A DNA stretch of 64,000 nucleotides, from the NCBI RefSeq assembly GCF_015182315.1, contig NZ_PRDL01000001.1, positions 1,798,001 to 1,862,000 of the forward strand, written 5' to 3'. The translations under genes were made by a program, and so were the position numbers. Numbering within the stretch: the first letter of the stretch is position 1; each line of letters begins with the position of its first letter. Below are positions 51,970-61,410 of the stretch, piece after piece. Source of the DNA: Cellvibrio polysaccharolyticus. Lineage in GTDB: Bacteria > Pseudomonadota > Gammaproteobacteria > Pseudomonadales > Cellvibrionaceae. Below the pieces are notes generated by a model. That model searched no databases. It had not been told where the DNA came from and saw only the letters and a program-made list of their open reading frames with translations.

Positions 51970-54900
51970 ATGGCAAATTCCGTAGCAACTGTCGCTTTCA
52001 TTGAAGGAAAAGTGTGGGCAAAGTCGGCGGATGGCAGCATGCGACTTCTGGCTCAGGGCGATGTATTGAATGCAGACGAGGTCGTGATTACGGCCGAAGG
52101 CGCACGCGTTGAACTGGACTTCGGTGATGGCCAAGCTGTAGCTCTCGCCGGAGGGCAGGAAGTTGGCCTTGGCCCGGATTTGTGGGAAGTCAGTGTAACC
52201 GACCGTAATGAAGCCGAAATTGTTGACGAAACCGTCGAGCAGGTACTTGCGCTGTTGGAGCAGGACGGCGACCTGCTGGAAGAATTGGAAGAAACCGCTG
52301 CCGGCGGTAATGACGCCGGTGCCGGTGGTGGTAACAGTTTTGTACAGGTGGATCGTGCCAGTCTGGATAGCCCGATTGACCCGTCCTACGCCTTCGGTGA
52401 AGTTTTCCGGGCAACCGGCACGGGCACTTTGATTGCTGAAGGTGTCAATCAGGCGCCTGAAGCAGAAAATCAGTTAATCAGCTCCCCGGAAGATACGCCG
52501 GTGAGTGGACGTATTATCGCTACCGACCTGGAAAACGACACGCTTACCTGGTCTTTGCTCACCCCGCCGCAGAACGGCACCCTGACATTAAATCCGCAAA
52601 CCGGTGAGTTTATCTATACGCCGAACCCGGATTTTAATGGTGCTGACAGCTTTGTCGTGGTGATCAGTGACCCTCGTGGTAATTCCACCACCGCGCGGGT
52701 TGACCTCGATATCACCCCGGTTAACGATGCTCCCACATCCCAGGATTTGACGCTGGTTACACCGGAAGATACCCCCATCAGTGGTCGCGTTGATGCGCAA
52801 GACCCGGACGGTGATCCGCTGACCTGGGTAATCCAGAACCCGCCCACCAACGGTACGGTGGTAATCGATCCGAATACCGGTGAATTTGTTTACACGCCCA
52901 ACCCTGATTACAACGGCGGCGACAGCTTTGTGGTAATTATCAGCGATGGCAACGGTGGCACTACCACCAGCACCGTTGTGATTGAAGTGACGCCGGTCAA
53001 TGACGCGCCCGAGTCAAATAATCAGAATTTGACGACTCCGCAGGACACCCCGATTGATGGCCAGATTATCGCCACCGACCGCGATGGTGACGAACTGAAT
53101 TACGGCGTGAATAACCCGCCAACCAACGGCACAGTAACGCTGAACCCGGTTACCGGTGAATTCACCTACACGCCCAATCCCGGCTACAACGGTGGTGACA
53201 GTTTTGTGGTCATCATCAGCGATGGCAACGGCGGTACTACTACCAGCACGGTTACTATCGGTGTAACGCCAGTGGCTGAACCACCCGTGGTTGAGCCACC
53301 GGTTGTTGAACCTCCGATCGTGGTCATCAATACACCGCCCGTCACCAACAACCTGAATTTGACGACACCGGAAGATACTCCGGTCAGCGGCCGGGTAACG
53401 GCCTCCGATGTCGACGGGGACAGATTGACCTTTACGGTTAGTGGTGGCCCTGCAAACGGTTCAATTACTTTCTTTAACCCGGCACTGGGTTCATTTGTTT
53501 ATCAACCGGGCCCTGGCTACACCGGTAGCGATCAATTTACGGTAACTGTCAGTGACGGACGTGGTGGATTCGCCGTGGCTGTAGTGACTATAGGTGTTAC
53601 GCCTGACACAGTCGTTCCTCCGGTCAATCAAAACCCGATCGCTGATGACCAGAGCCTGACCACCGACGAAAACCAGCCAGTCGATGGCACCATTGCCGCA
53701 ACCGACCCGGATGGCGACACATTGGGCTACACACTCACCGGTCAACCGTCGAACGGTACCGTAACCGTGAACCCGACCACCGGTGAATTTACCTACACCC
53801 CGAACACCGGCTACACCGGTAGCGACAGCTTTATTGTCACCGTCTCTGACGGCAAAGGCGGTACTGACACGGCGACGGTCACCATTGGTGTGATTCCGGA
53901 AGTGGTCGTACCGCCGGTCAATCAAAACCCGGTTGCTGATGATCAGAGCCTGACCACCGATGAAAACCAGCCGGTCGATGGCACCATTGCCGCAACCGAC
54001 CCGGATGGCGACACATTGGGCTACACGCTCACCGGTCAACCGTCGAACGGTACCGTAACCGTGAACCCGACCACCGGTGAATTCACCTACACCCCGAACA
54101 CCGGCTACACCGGCAACGACAGTTTTGTGGTGACCGTCTCCGATGGTAAAGGCGGCACTGACACCGCCACCGTCACCATCGGTGTGACGCCTGGCAACGA
54201 ACCACCTGTAGCAGTTAACGATCCGGCAGGTTCTCCTTACAGTGTTGCTTTGGGAACCGTTGCAGCAGGTGCCTCCAATGCTGCGGCTTCCTGGAAAGTG
54301 GCCGATAGCTCCGGAACCGGTGTGAAAGTGACGGCCTATAATGCCGACGGCAGCTCCGGTAAATTGATTTTCGATGGTTGGAAAATGGGTGTGGACGGGA
54401 CTCCTCGCACCGTGCCAGCCTGGGCTAAAGAAGAACCCAGACAGATTGAGTACGATATTACGACGGGCAAATCCGAGTCTGTGGTTATTCAGCTCAATGG
54501 TAATGTCACCACCGCGACATTTGGTGTTGCCAACCTGATCCACAATGAACAAGGTGGTGCCGAACAAGGTGTCTGGACGGCGTATTACAAAGGCAATCTG
54601 GTCGCCAGCGAGTCTTTCCATTTTGTTGGAAAATCGGCAGGAGATGTAACGATTAATACCGGTGGAAAAGTGTTCGACAGTGTCCGTTTCAGTGCACTTG
54701 ATAACCTCGGTAATACCGGCGCCGGTGATGGTAGCGGTTACTACCTGACCAGCTTCTCGGCATCCGGTTCGGCCGTTGCCAATAACGATTACACCGTTGA
54801 TAAACAAGGTAAGCTGACCGTAGATGTTAATAAAGGCTTGCTGGTTAATGACAGTGATCCGGATGGCGATGCGCTGGTTGTTAGCCAGATAAATGGTCAG

Positions 54901-55470
54901 GCAGTTAACAATGGCTCAACGGTAACACTTGCCAGCGGAGCATTACTGACCATCAATAGCGATGGCAGCTTCAGTTACGATGTCAATGGTAAGTTCTCCA
55001 ATCTGGCTGCTGGCACACTGGCTACCGATTCATTTACTTATGAAGTATCGGATGGCAAAGGCGGTTATGCTGAAGCTGTGGCAACCGTTACTATTATCGG
55101 TACTGGCCCTGGGGTGCCCGATGCGGTTGCCCAAAGCCCAAGTGCTTTATGGGGTGCTGAGACGCTTGTATGGTCATTGGATAACAAAAATGTCCTTGAT
55201 AAACCTGAAAAGAACGTCTTGAGCAGCTCAAACATCGAGGAAAATGCTTCTTTACAATTGTCGGATATGTTGCAGGATGAAAAAACAGATGCCCTCACCA
55301 GTTACTTGCAGGATGCGAATTCTGAAGTTGATGGCAACCCTGTCGGAGATTATCAGCGTGGTGAAGATTCGAGTAAAACAGATCAGACGATCGCCTTGCA
55401 AAATAGTAATCTGAATACCCATCAGGACGTGATTCAGCAGTTGACTTCGGGTAGTAATCTGATTGATTGA
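51970..55470 (+). CDS. LapA-like retained adhesin with cadherin/Ig-like repeats
   Basis: 1166 residues. The N-terminal retention module (about 1-108) is followed by the LapG cleavage motif TAAG (109-112) just after a Glu/Leu-rich helix. Residues about 160-745 hold six tandem ~98-residue Ig/cadherin-like repeats (each with PEDTPVSG or DENQPVDG, DPDGD, NPTTGEFTYTPN and SDGxGG). About 750-925 is an unrecognised domain, and 925-1040 another VCBS-like repeat. The C-terminus (SALWGAETLVWSLDNKNV...LQLSDMLQDE...LTSYLQD) resembles a type I secretion target of the VCA0849 class. No RTX nonapeptides are visible. Compared with Pseudomonas LapA (thousands of residues) it is compact. AAGGG is eight bases before the ATG. 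Confidence 0.9.
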   Translation: MANSVATVAFIEGKVWAKSADGSMRLLAQGDVLNADEVVITAEGARVELDFGDGQAVALAGGQEVGLGPDLWEVSVTDRNEAEIVDETVEQVLALLEQDGDLLEELEETAAGGNDAGAGGGNSFVQVDRASLDSPIDPSYAFGEVFRATGTGTLIAEGVNQAPEAENQLISSPEDTPVSGRIIATDLENDTLTWSLLTPPQNGTLTLNPQTGEFIYTPNPDFNGADSFVVVISDPRGNSTTARVDLDITPVNDAPTSQDLTLVTPEDTPISGRVDAQDPDGDPLTWVIQNPPTNGTVVIDPNTGEFVYTPNPDYNGGDSFVVIISDGNGGTTTSTVVIEVTPVNDAPESNNQNLTTPQDTPIDGQIIATDRDGDELNYGVNNPPTNGTVTLNPVTGEFTYTPNPGYNGGDSFVVIISDGNGGTTTSTVTIGVTPVAEPPVVEPPVVEPPIVVINTPPVTNNLNLTTPEDTPVSGRVTASDVDGDRLTFTVSGGPANGSITFFNPALGSFVYQPGPGYTGSDQFTVTVSDGRGGFAVAVVTIGVTPDTVVPPVNQNPIADDQSLTTDENQPVDGTIAATDPDGDTLGYTLTGQPSNGTVTVNPTTGEFTYTPNTGYTGSDSFIVTVSDGKGGTDTATVTIGVIPEVVVPPVNQNPVADDQSLTTDENQPVDGTIAATDPDGDTLGYTLTGQPSNGTVTVNPTTGEFTYTPNTGYTGNDSFVVTVSDGKGGTDTATVTIGVTPGNEPPVAVNDPAGSPYSVALGTVAAGASNAAASWKVADSSGTGVKVTAYNADGSSGKLIFDGWKMGVDGTPRTVPAWAKEEPRQIEYDITTGKSESVVIQLNGNVTTATFGVANLIHNEQGGAEQGVWTAYYKGNLVASESFHFVGKSAGDVTINTGGKVFDSVRFSALDNLGNTGAGDGSGYYLTSFSASGSAVANNDYTVDKQGKLTVDVNKGLLVNDSDPDGDALVVSQINGQAVNNGSTVTLASGALLTINSDGSFSYDVNGKFSNLAAGTLATDSFTYEVSDGKGGYAEAVATVTIIGTGPGVPDAVAQSPSALWGAETLVWSLDNKNVLDKPEKNVLSSSNIEENASLQLSDMLQDEKTDALTSYLQDANSEVDGNPVGDYQRGEDSSKTDQTIALQNSNLNTHQDVIQQLTSGSNLID
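52294..52305 (+). other. LapG protease cleavage site (TAAG) in the adhesin
   Basis: Codons ACC-GCT-GCC-GGC encode Thr-Ala-Ala-Gly at residues 109-112. LapG-type proteases cut between the two alanines in this motif. It lies directly after the retention module and before a Gly-rich spacer. Confidence 0.8.
53620..54192 (+). repeat. Two nearly identical 294-bp tandem repeats in the adhesin
   Basis: The unit beginning CCGGTCAATCAAAACCC occurs at 53620 and 53914, exactly 294 bp (98 codons) apart. The two differ by only scattered, mostly synonymous bases over about 280 bp, whereas the other repeats in the protein are far more diverged. This points to a recent duplication or gene conversion and a potential for repeat-number change. 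Confidence 0.85.
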
Positions 55471-55518
55471 TGCTGATCTGAAAAGGGGGAAGCCAATTAA
55501 AATTTAGAATCTATAAGG

Positions 55519-55545
55519 AAAACGGCGAGCATGGCTCGCCGTTTT
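55519..55545 (+). terminator. Terminator after the adhesin gene
   Basis: AAAACGGCGAGC and GCTCGCCGTTTT form a perfect 12-bp stem around ATG. It is 49 bases after the adhesin stop; the T-tract is short. Confidence 0.75.
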
Positions 55546-55561
55546 GATATGAGGAAGATGT

Positions 55562-55885
55562 ATGTATATTCGACGTGGAACAGACAACAGGATTGTTGCG
55601 ATCAGTAAAGTTGCTACAGAGGGTTTTGATGAGCAGGTAGCGGAAGATAATACAGAGCTGTACGCTTTTCTGCAGGATGCAAAATCTTCCCGCCAACAAA
55701 CACTGGAAACATCAGACTTGCACATGGTACGGGTGTTGGAAGATGTTATTAATTTATTGATTGAACGAAATGTCATTCGTTTTACGGACTTGCCATCGGC
55801 TGCGCAAGGCAAGTTACTGTCGCGGCGGGCGTTGCGTGAAGCGGTCAATCTGCTCGATGATGAGGATGATAATATCCCTCTGTAA
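55562..55885 (+). CDS. Small conserved protein (often named tryptophan synthase subunit beta-like)
   Basis: 107 residues, GAGGAA five bases before the ATG. The pattern MYIRRG...LHMVRVLEDVINLLIERNVIRFTDLPSAAQGKLLSRRALRE matches a small pseudomonad family whose database name refers to tryptophan synthase, although there is no such domain. The function is unknown. It stands between the adhesin and lapD, on the adhesin's strand, after a terminator. Confidence 0.8.
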   Translation: MYIRRGTDNRIVAISKVATEGFDEQVAEDNTELYAFLQDAKSSRQQTLETSDLHMVRVLEDVINLLIERNVIRFTDLPSAAQGKLLSRRALREAVNLLDDEDDNIPL

Positions 55886-56011
55886 ATGCAGAAAACTGCC
55901 GGATGCCCGGTGGCATCCGCTGCGTCGTAGCACAATGATATTGCTCACTTTACCGGCGAAAGTGACTTTCAAAAATGGTATCCAAACGCAGAACAATAAG
56001 CTTGCTGCGTA

Positions 56012-57913
56012 TTAAACCCCCGGGCCTGTTACACCATCCAACCCGAGACGGCCCAATTCGGCAATTTCATCACCGCTCATTACTCCCTCGGCAATCACCA
56101 CCATCCCCAACGAATGGCCAATGGCGGTCATGCCTTTTACCAAGCCCTGATTGGCTGGGCTCTGGTGAATATTACGAATCAGAGAACCGTCGATTTTCAG
56201 ATAATCCAGCCCAATATTTTGTAACTCTTCAATGCGGGTAAACTCCATACCCGCGTGCTCCAAACCGACATGACATCCGGCCTGGCGCAATGCGGTACTG
56301 AAATGGCGGAATTCGTCCGGGCAACGTATCGCCGCAGACTCGGGGAACTCAAGCCATAACCAGCGGCAGGATTCAGTCTGCTTTTGCAGTAATTGAAGAA
56401 CATTTTCCCGGAAGTGGCTGCTTTTCAGGGCATCAATAGAAATGTTGATTGCCAGCGGTATGGGTTCATCGGCCAGCGTTTTCAACGCTTCCTTAACCAC
56501 CTCAAGATCCAGCGTAGGCATCAAACCCAGGCGCGATGCCCATGGCACAAAATAACCGGCAGGTTGCAAATGCTGATCAAGAAATATCCGTGCCGGCGCT
56601 TCAAAATGTAAGGATGCGCCTGTTAGCGTTTTAACCGGAAAACGAGCCAGTTGCAGATGGTGATTCTCGAAGGCATCTTCCAATAATTGACGCCATTCAT
56701 TAACACTGTGTCGTTGGTGTGAAGTGTTTTCGTCGCTACTCAGGTAAATAACCGCGTGGTTGCCTCTCGCTTCGGCGCGTGCAAGGGCGCCATCCAGTTT
56801 ATGCATTAATGCGCGGCGGTTTTCTCCACTTTTGTAATGTCCCCAGGCGAGCGGGGCGGAGATGGTTTTCAGCTGGTTTTCCTGAAAGAAAATTTGCAGG
56901 TGCGCCGACAACGCTTCTCCCAGATTATCAGCGGCAGCAGTATCTGCCACCACAACGGCGAAGTCGCTACCATTCAAGCGTCCGATGATGCTGTAGGAAA
57001 AAGGTTCGCTCCAATCCAACAGGCTGCGCGCCATTTTTTTCAAGGCTGCGTCCGTTTTATCCCGCCCCATGGCATTGTTCAATTCGACCAGATTGATAAT
57101 GCGTAACATCGCAATGACGCCTTCACCGGCATCCTCACGGGTTAGTTGGCTATCCAGCAGATTGAAAAAATGCTGCCGGTTGTAAAGGCCGGTCACCGTA
57201 TCCTGTTGCGATTCGCGGCGCAGAATTTCCAATTGGCGGGTTTCTTTTTCCAGCATGACTTTTACGCTGCCGGACAAGGTGTTCATGGCTCTTACCAGAC
57301 GGCGAAACTCGTAAGTACGTGGCTCGCGCGTGGTGATAAAGCGACGGTTGCCGATCGCTTCAGCCTGATTAACCGCAATATCCAACGGCCGGGAAATGGT
57401 TTTTAAAATCCATGTGCCCAATAACCCGCTACCGATGGCCGCAACCAAAAACCATGTCAGTAAATTGATCACGTTGTTCCACAAACTCTGTACGGCAAAG
57501 TCTGCGCGACTTTCAACTTGTAGGGTGCCCAGCTGTTGCCAGCCATCCTGCACCTGGGCGATGCCAGGGTTTACGTCAATATCCGCAAAACGGGCGAAGC
57601 TGGCAGGCACCTTCGGAATGACCTTGTCAGTGGCCAGTTTTTCAATCATCACTTCCCCATTCGGAGCGGTGAGCGCGATACGGCGGTAGTGGCCGGTATC
57701 AAATTGGGCGGAAATCAGCAGCTCCAGCGTCACCGGATCTTTGTCCAGTTGCGACATGGACAAGGCCAGCGAGGTCGCGTTGTCCATATTTTTAAGTTGC
57801 AGTTGTTCCTGCAGATACACTTTGGCGGAAAACAGACTGATAAAAAAACTGCCCCCCAGCGCCAACAGCAGCAGAACAATAATACCGAGCCAGAGTTGTT
57901 TGATCAGTGACAT
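56012..57913 (-). CDS. lapD: LapD-like inner-membrane c-di-GMP receptor
   Basis: 633 residues from ATG 57913 (GGGGAG upstream). Two membrane helices (about 7-29 and 151-175) flank a LapD/MoxY-type periplasmic domain; HAMP follows (about 176-230), then degenerate GGDEF (RLNGSDF in place of GGDEF) and degenerate EAL (EAPARIF in place of EAL). Loss of both active sites is characteristic of LapD, which binds c-di-GMP in the EAL domain and sequesters LapG to keep the adhesin on the cell surface. lapG is just upstream on the same strand (72 bases), so they form an operon. Confidence 0.93.
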   Translation of the reverse strand: MSLIKQLWLGIIVLLLLALGGSFFISLFSAKVYLQEQLQLKNMDNATSLALSMSQLDKDPVTLELLISAQFDTGHYRRIALTAPNGEVMIEKLATDKVIPKVPASFARFADIDVNPGIAQVQDGWQQLGTLQVESRADFAVQSLWNNVINLLTWFLVAAIGSGLLGTWILKTISRPLDIAVNQAEAIGNRRFITTREPRTYEFRRLVRAMNTLSGSVKVMLEKETRQLEILRRESQQDTVTGLYNRQHFFNLLDSQLTREDAGEGVIAMLRIINLVELNNAMGRDKTDAALKKMARSLLDWSEPFSYSIIGRLNGSDFAVVVADTAAADNLGEALSAHLQIFFQENQLKTISAPLAWGHYKSGENRRALMHKLDGALARAEARGNHAVIYLSSDENTSHQRHSVNEWRQLLEDAFENHHLQLARFPVKTLTGASLHFEAPARIFLDQHLQPAGYFVPWASRLGLMPTLDLEVVKEALKTLADEPIPLAINISIDALKSSHFRENVLQLLQKQTESCRWLWLEFPESAAIRCPDEFRHFSTALRQAGCHVGLEHAGMEFTRIEELQNIGLDYLKIDGSLIRNIHQSPANQGLVKGMTAIGHSLGMVVIAEGVMSGDEIAELGRLGLDGVTGPGV

Positions 57914-57985
57914 GGCTTGTCTCCCCACGAAAAAACACCAGGCGCTACAGGGTGACGCCAGCACGTGTACTTATTGATGAACCTG

Positions 57986-58669
57986 TTATTCATAAAAACC
58001 TTCTTCCTGCATGCGGCTGAGCAGATCGCGCCAGCGCGATAATCTGGCGGTCGGATCGGCCTGGGACTGCGGGTTGTTACCCACCCATAATCCGACACTG
58101 TTAAAACTGAAAACCGGTTTTAAATCCGGACGCTGGCTGGCAGACAAAATACGCGGCAGCAAATTATCGAGAATCAGCGGCATGGATTCCGGCGTTTGGT
58201 AATAACCAAGCACCATGTGTGCCTGGGATACCCGACTGTTCACGCCGCCAATAGTTGCACGGACATAAATAAGGCGCAGACGTTCGTTAGGTATGCCCAA
58301 CTTGACCAGCGAGATGTATTTGGCAATGGTGTAATCTTCGCAATCACCGGCGCGGCTGCCCATGGTTTCCAGCGGTGTAGCCCAGTAATCCGATTGGCCC
58401 CACAAGTCGATATCATCGCTGTAGCGGATATTGCGGTTAAAAAAAGCATTGATTTGCTCCAGCTGTTGTCGCTCATCGGCAGCTTCCTGTTCCAGCATCA
58501 GGCGATTCCAGGCTTGCAAGAGCGCCACGCCATCATCACCAAAGCGCTTTTGCATGGTTTGGCGGGATTTGTCAGAAAGAAAATCGGCTGACGAGAGAAA
58601 GGCGCAGCATAAAAGCAGGGCGGCCAACAGCAGCCTTGGGGCAACGCCGGAAAACCACCCGAATATCAT
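57986..58669 (-). CDS. lapG: LapG-like periplasmic cysteine protease
   Basis: 227 residues from ATG 58669. A signal peptide or anchor (about 8-28) precedes a transglutaminase-like cysteine protease domain. The triad is visible: Cys110 in AGDCEDY, His151 in QAHMVLGYY and Asp168 in LILDNL. DCED also supplies the calcium-binding acidic residues of the family. It should cut the adhesin at TAAG and release it when c-di-GMP is low. First gene of the lapG-lapD operon. Confidence 0.95.
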   Translation of the reverse strand: MIFGWFSGVAPRLLLAALLLCCAFLSSADFLSDKSRQTMQKRFGDDGVALLQAWNRLMLEQEAADERQQLEQINAFFNRNIRYSDDIDLWGQSDYWATPLETMGSRAGDCEDYTIAKYISLVKLGIPNERLRLIYVRATIGGVNSRVSQAHMVLGYYQTPESMPLILDNLLPRILSASQRPDLKPVFSFNSVGLWVGNNPQSQADPTARLSRWRDLLSRMQEEGFYE

Positions 58670-58921
58670 GGCAGCACCCAACCGTTGGCGGAAAGTTCGC
58701 CCGGTGCAAAGGTAAAGCCTGTTACGAATGGTTTGTTCATAGGAAGGGTGGTGGAACTCCGGTTTCCCCTGGTTTTTTTGTGCGGCAGATAACAGCCTGC
58801 AAGCGGCAAAGTATAGCCAGTCGCGAAAATCCTTGCAGAACTATAAATCCTTACAGAATCGTTTGAGCATAGGCTGCTAGAATATAGCCCGTTTCAACAT
58901 CATAAAAGAGTAGAGAACCGA

Positions 58922-60361
58922 GTGGCCAGGGTTTACAGCAGCGAACATCCCCATACATGGGTAAAACAACAGATTGCACGATTGCTGGAGTCGCCGCTGT
59001 CGAGCCGGTGTTTTGTGTTGCAGGTTGTCCACCGGCAAACCTATCTGTCGCCGGAGACGGCTATTTCCTTGTTGGCCCCGGTGGTGCTGGAGAAAACCGG
59101 CAACACCGTGCAAATATTCGCAGCAATTTTGCCCGATACCGACTCTGCGCGTGAATCCCTTACGGCTCTGGCATCTACCCCGCGGGATTTTGAAAATTTT
59201 GCCACTGAACACCACTTGCCCTGGCTGAATTTGCAGGCTCCTCTCAACCTCAAACCGGTTTTTATTGCCAAACCCTGGGGCAGGGAAGTCTGGTACACCG
59301 GCATTGAAGTTCGTGGGCAGTCGCTGATTGAAGCGCAGGGCCAGGTTATTCCTTTACCCTGGTTGTTGGCGGTGTTCCCGTTTGTGCTGGCTAATGAAGA
59401 GCTACAACAGGTTGCTGATGATCTGATTCTGCTGAAAATCCTCGATCCTTTGCCTGATGACGTGTACGGCGATCTTTATTTTGAAGTGCATGACGAAAAG
59501 CGCGAAGTTTACGTCGTTACTGCGGTAGACGAGAACGCCTGGCCGGCCGGTTATGGCGCTATCCGTCTTGGTTTTGATCAGGAAAAACGTCAATCCTGCC
59601 AGGATGATGAGGCTTTTCGCCGTGCCTATCTCCAATCGGTGCAGCGGTACCGTGAGGTGCGGGTAGCGATAGATGAACAATTTGACCAGCGCCGTGTAGC
59701 CGAAGGCCTGGCGCTGCTGCAACCGGTATCCGCCGATACCCTTAAACGCTGGCAAGACGAGTTGCCCGCCGGGCTGCAAGAGCAGGAAAAAAGCTTGCGC
59801 CAGCAGATGGACGCCTTTACCGCGTTACAGCCCCTGAAAGTTGGCGATGTGGTAAAAATTCCCTGCGGTGTTCCCCATGCCTTGCAGCACGGGGTTCGCA
59901 CGGTAGAGTTTCAAACGCCCGTCTATGAGCGCAACATTCTCTCCTTTGCGCAAAAAGTGTTAACCCAAACGGCATGGGATACCGAAAAAGCCCTGCCTGG
60001 CGTATCACTGGATCAGCCGGATAGTCTTCAGCTCGATGTGTTGCAGCAGCAGCCGGGGAAATATACCCTGGAGCAAGTTGCGGCTTTTGATGACTTTGTG
60101 GTGCAGCGCCTTACCTTGTTGGCCGGGCAAACCTTTGATTGGTTAAATGATGGCCGCTACGCCCTGTTATTGTTGATTCAGGGAAAACTTGCTTTACAAT
60201 CCGCTGCCTGGAGTCAGCACCTGGATGCTGCCGACGCCATCAATCCGGCCTCGCTGGTTCCCGCCACCCTGAGCCGTTTGCACCTGCGTGCGTCAGCGGG
60301 TGATGCCATCATTCTGCTGGCTCGTCCGGTTGATTCTGCACCTCTACTCCGGAATAGCTAA
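58922..60361 (+). CDS. Mannose-6-phosphate isomerase-like protein
   Basis: 479 residues, GTG start. Features of the type I phosphomannose isomerase cupin family are AKPWGREVWYTGIEVRG in the middle and VGDVVKIPCGVPHALQHG followed by VEFQTPVYERN. The N-terminal third and the C-terminal cupin are diverged, and zinc ligands cannot all be located, so catalysis is uncertain. It could supply mannose for polysaccharide synthesis. The TraB/GumN-type gene follows after six bases. Confidence 0.75.
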   Translation: MARVYSSEHPHTWVKQQIARLLESPLSSRCFVLQVVHRQTYLSPETAISLLAPVVLEKTGNTVQIFAAILPDTDSARESLTALASTPRDFENFATEHHLPWLNLQAPLNLKPVFIAKPWGREVWYTGIEVRGQSLIEAQGQVIPLPWLLAVFPFVLANEELQQVADDLILLKILDPLPDDVYGDLYFEVHDEKREVYVVTAVDENAWPAGYGAIRLGFDQEKRQSCQDDEAFRRAYLQSVQRYREVRVAIDEQFDQRRVAEGLALLQPVSADTLKRWQDELPAGLQEQEKSLRQQMDAFTALQPLKVGDVVKIPCGVPHALQHGVRTVEFQTPVYERNILSFAQKVLTQTAWDTEKALPGVSLDQPDSLQLDVLQQQPGKYTLEQVAAFDDFVVQRLTLLAGQTFDWLNDGRYALLLLIQGKLALQSAAWSQHLDAADAINPASLVPATLSRLHLRASAGDAIILLARPVDSAPLLRNS

Positions 60362-60366
60362 CCCTC

Positions 60367-61332
60367 ATGTTTCGTGCTTCACGCTTTGTTTTTTCCGTTG
60401 CTGCCATGCTATCGCGCCGTGGCAGCCTGCTACTGGTTGCCGGTTGTTTATTGGCCAATATCTGTTCGGCTCGGCCGCTGATGTGGCAAGTTGAAAAGCC
60501 TGGCGTATCGGGCGAAGTTTATTTGTTTGGTTCATTGCATTACGGTTTGCCGGATTTTTATCCGCTGCCCGATTATGTCATGCAGGCCTATGAGGCGGCT
60601 GACGCGCTGGTGGTCGAGCTGGATGTAGACACCCTTGAGCAAACGGATGTAGCACAGTTGATGACGGGGCTCGGCTATTGGCCGCCTGCCAATAAAGCCA
60701 ATCAACAACCGCTTAAAAACCTGATAGGAAAAAAACAGTGGAATTTACTGGCTGACAAAGCCGCCGACCAGGGGGTGGACGCGGAGCGTTTTAAAAATAC
60801 CCGCCCCTGGCTGGTTTCCATGCAATTGGTCAGTGGTCAGCTACGACAAACCCGCTTTGCTGCCACCCAGGGGATTGATCGCTACTTTATTGGTTTGGCG
60901 CGCGAACAAAAGCCGATTTTGCAACTGGAAACCTTCGAACAGCAGATTCGTACGTTCAGCGATATCAGCGAAACGCATCAGGTTGCGCTGTTGGCCAGTA
61001 CTTTAAAAGATTACGAAAAAGCTCCCGAGATGCTGGAAAAACTGGCGACGTCCTGGCAGCAGGGCAATGTCGATCAACTGGAAAAGCATATTTTTACGGC
61101 ATTCCACGGTTCTGATGTCGGTGAAGTGTTGTATGAACGAGTGTTTACCGGCCGCAACGAACAAATGGCCGCTTACATTGCCAACAAACTGGCAGCTCCG
61201 CAGCGTTATTTTGTTGTCACCGGAATTGGTCATATGTTGGGTGATGACGGGCTGGTGTGTTTGCTACAGCGGGATGGCTATCGGATACAGCAATACCCGC
61301 CTACTGAAACGCCACTGTGTCCTGACGTTTAA
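60367..61332 (+). CDS. TraB/GumN family protein, exported
   Basis: 321 residues. A long signal peptide or anchor (about 15-38) is followed by the TraB/GumN domain with both hallmark motifs, LFGSLHYG near the start and VTGIGHMLGDDG near the end (the GxxH pair that forms the predicted metal site). ATG six bases after the isomerase-like gene, so one operon. The biochemical function is not settled; the fold is shared with Tiki metalloproteases. Confidence 0.88.
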   Translation: MFRASRFVFSVAAMLSRRGSLLLVAGCLLANICSARPLMWQVEKPGVSGEVYLFGSLHYGLPDFYPLPDYVMQAYEAADALVVELDVDTLEQTDVAQLMTGLGYWPPANKANQQPLKNLIGKKQWNLLADKAADQGVDAERFKNTRPWLVSMQLVSGQLRQTRFAATQGIDRYFIGLAREQKPILQLETFEQQIRTFSDISETHQVALLASTLKDYEKAPEMLEKLATSWQQGNVDQLEKHIFTAFHGSDVGEVLYERVFTGRNEQMAAYIANKLAAPQRYFVVTGIGHMLGDDGLVCLLQRDGYRIQQYPPTETPLCPDV

Positions 61333-61410
61333 TGGTGCGCTCAAAAGTGCTATAATCGCGGCCCTTTTTAACGCCTTTGCGGTTTTGTCGAAAGGTGGTG
61401 CGGAGTTTTT

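Noticed and set aside
53491..54807. 438-codon minus-strand frame inside the adhesin
   Set aside because: Repetitive codons of the adhesin repeats keep the opposite frame open. The composition is repetitive in step with the repeats, with no ribosome-binding site.
55901..55918. GGATGCC-CGGT-GGCATCC palindrome after the 107-residue gene
   Set aside because: A short stem with no T-run; too weak to call a terminator or operator without further evidence.
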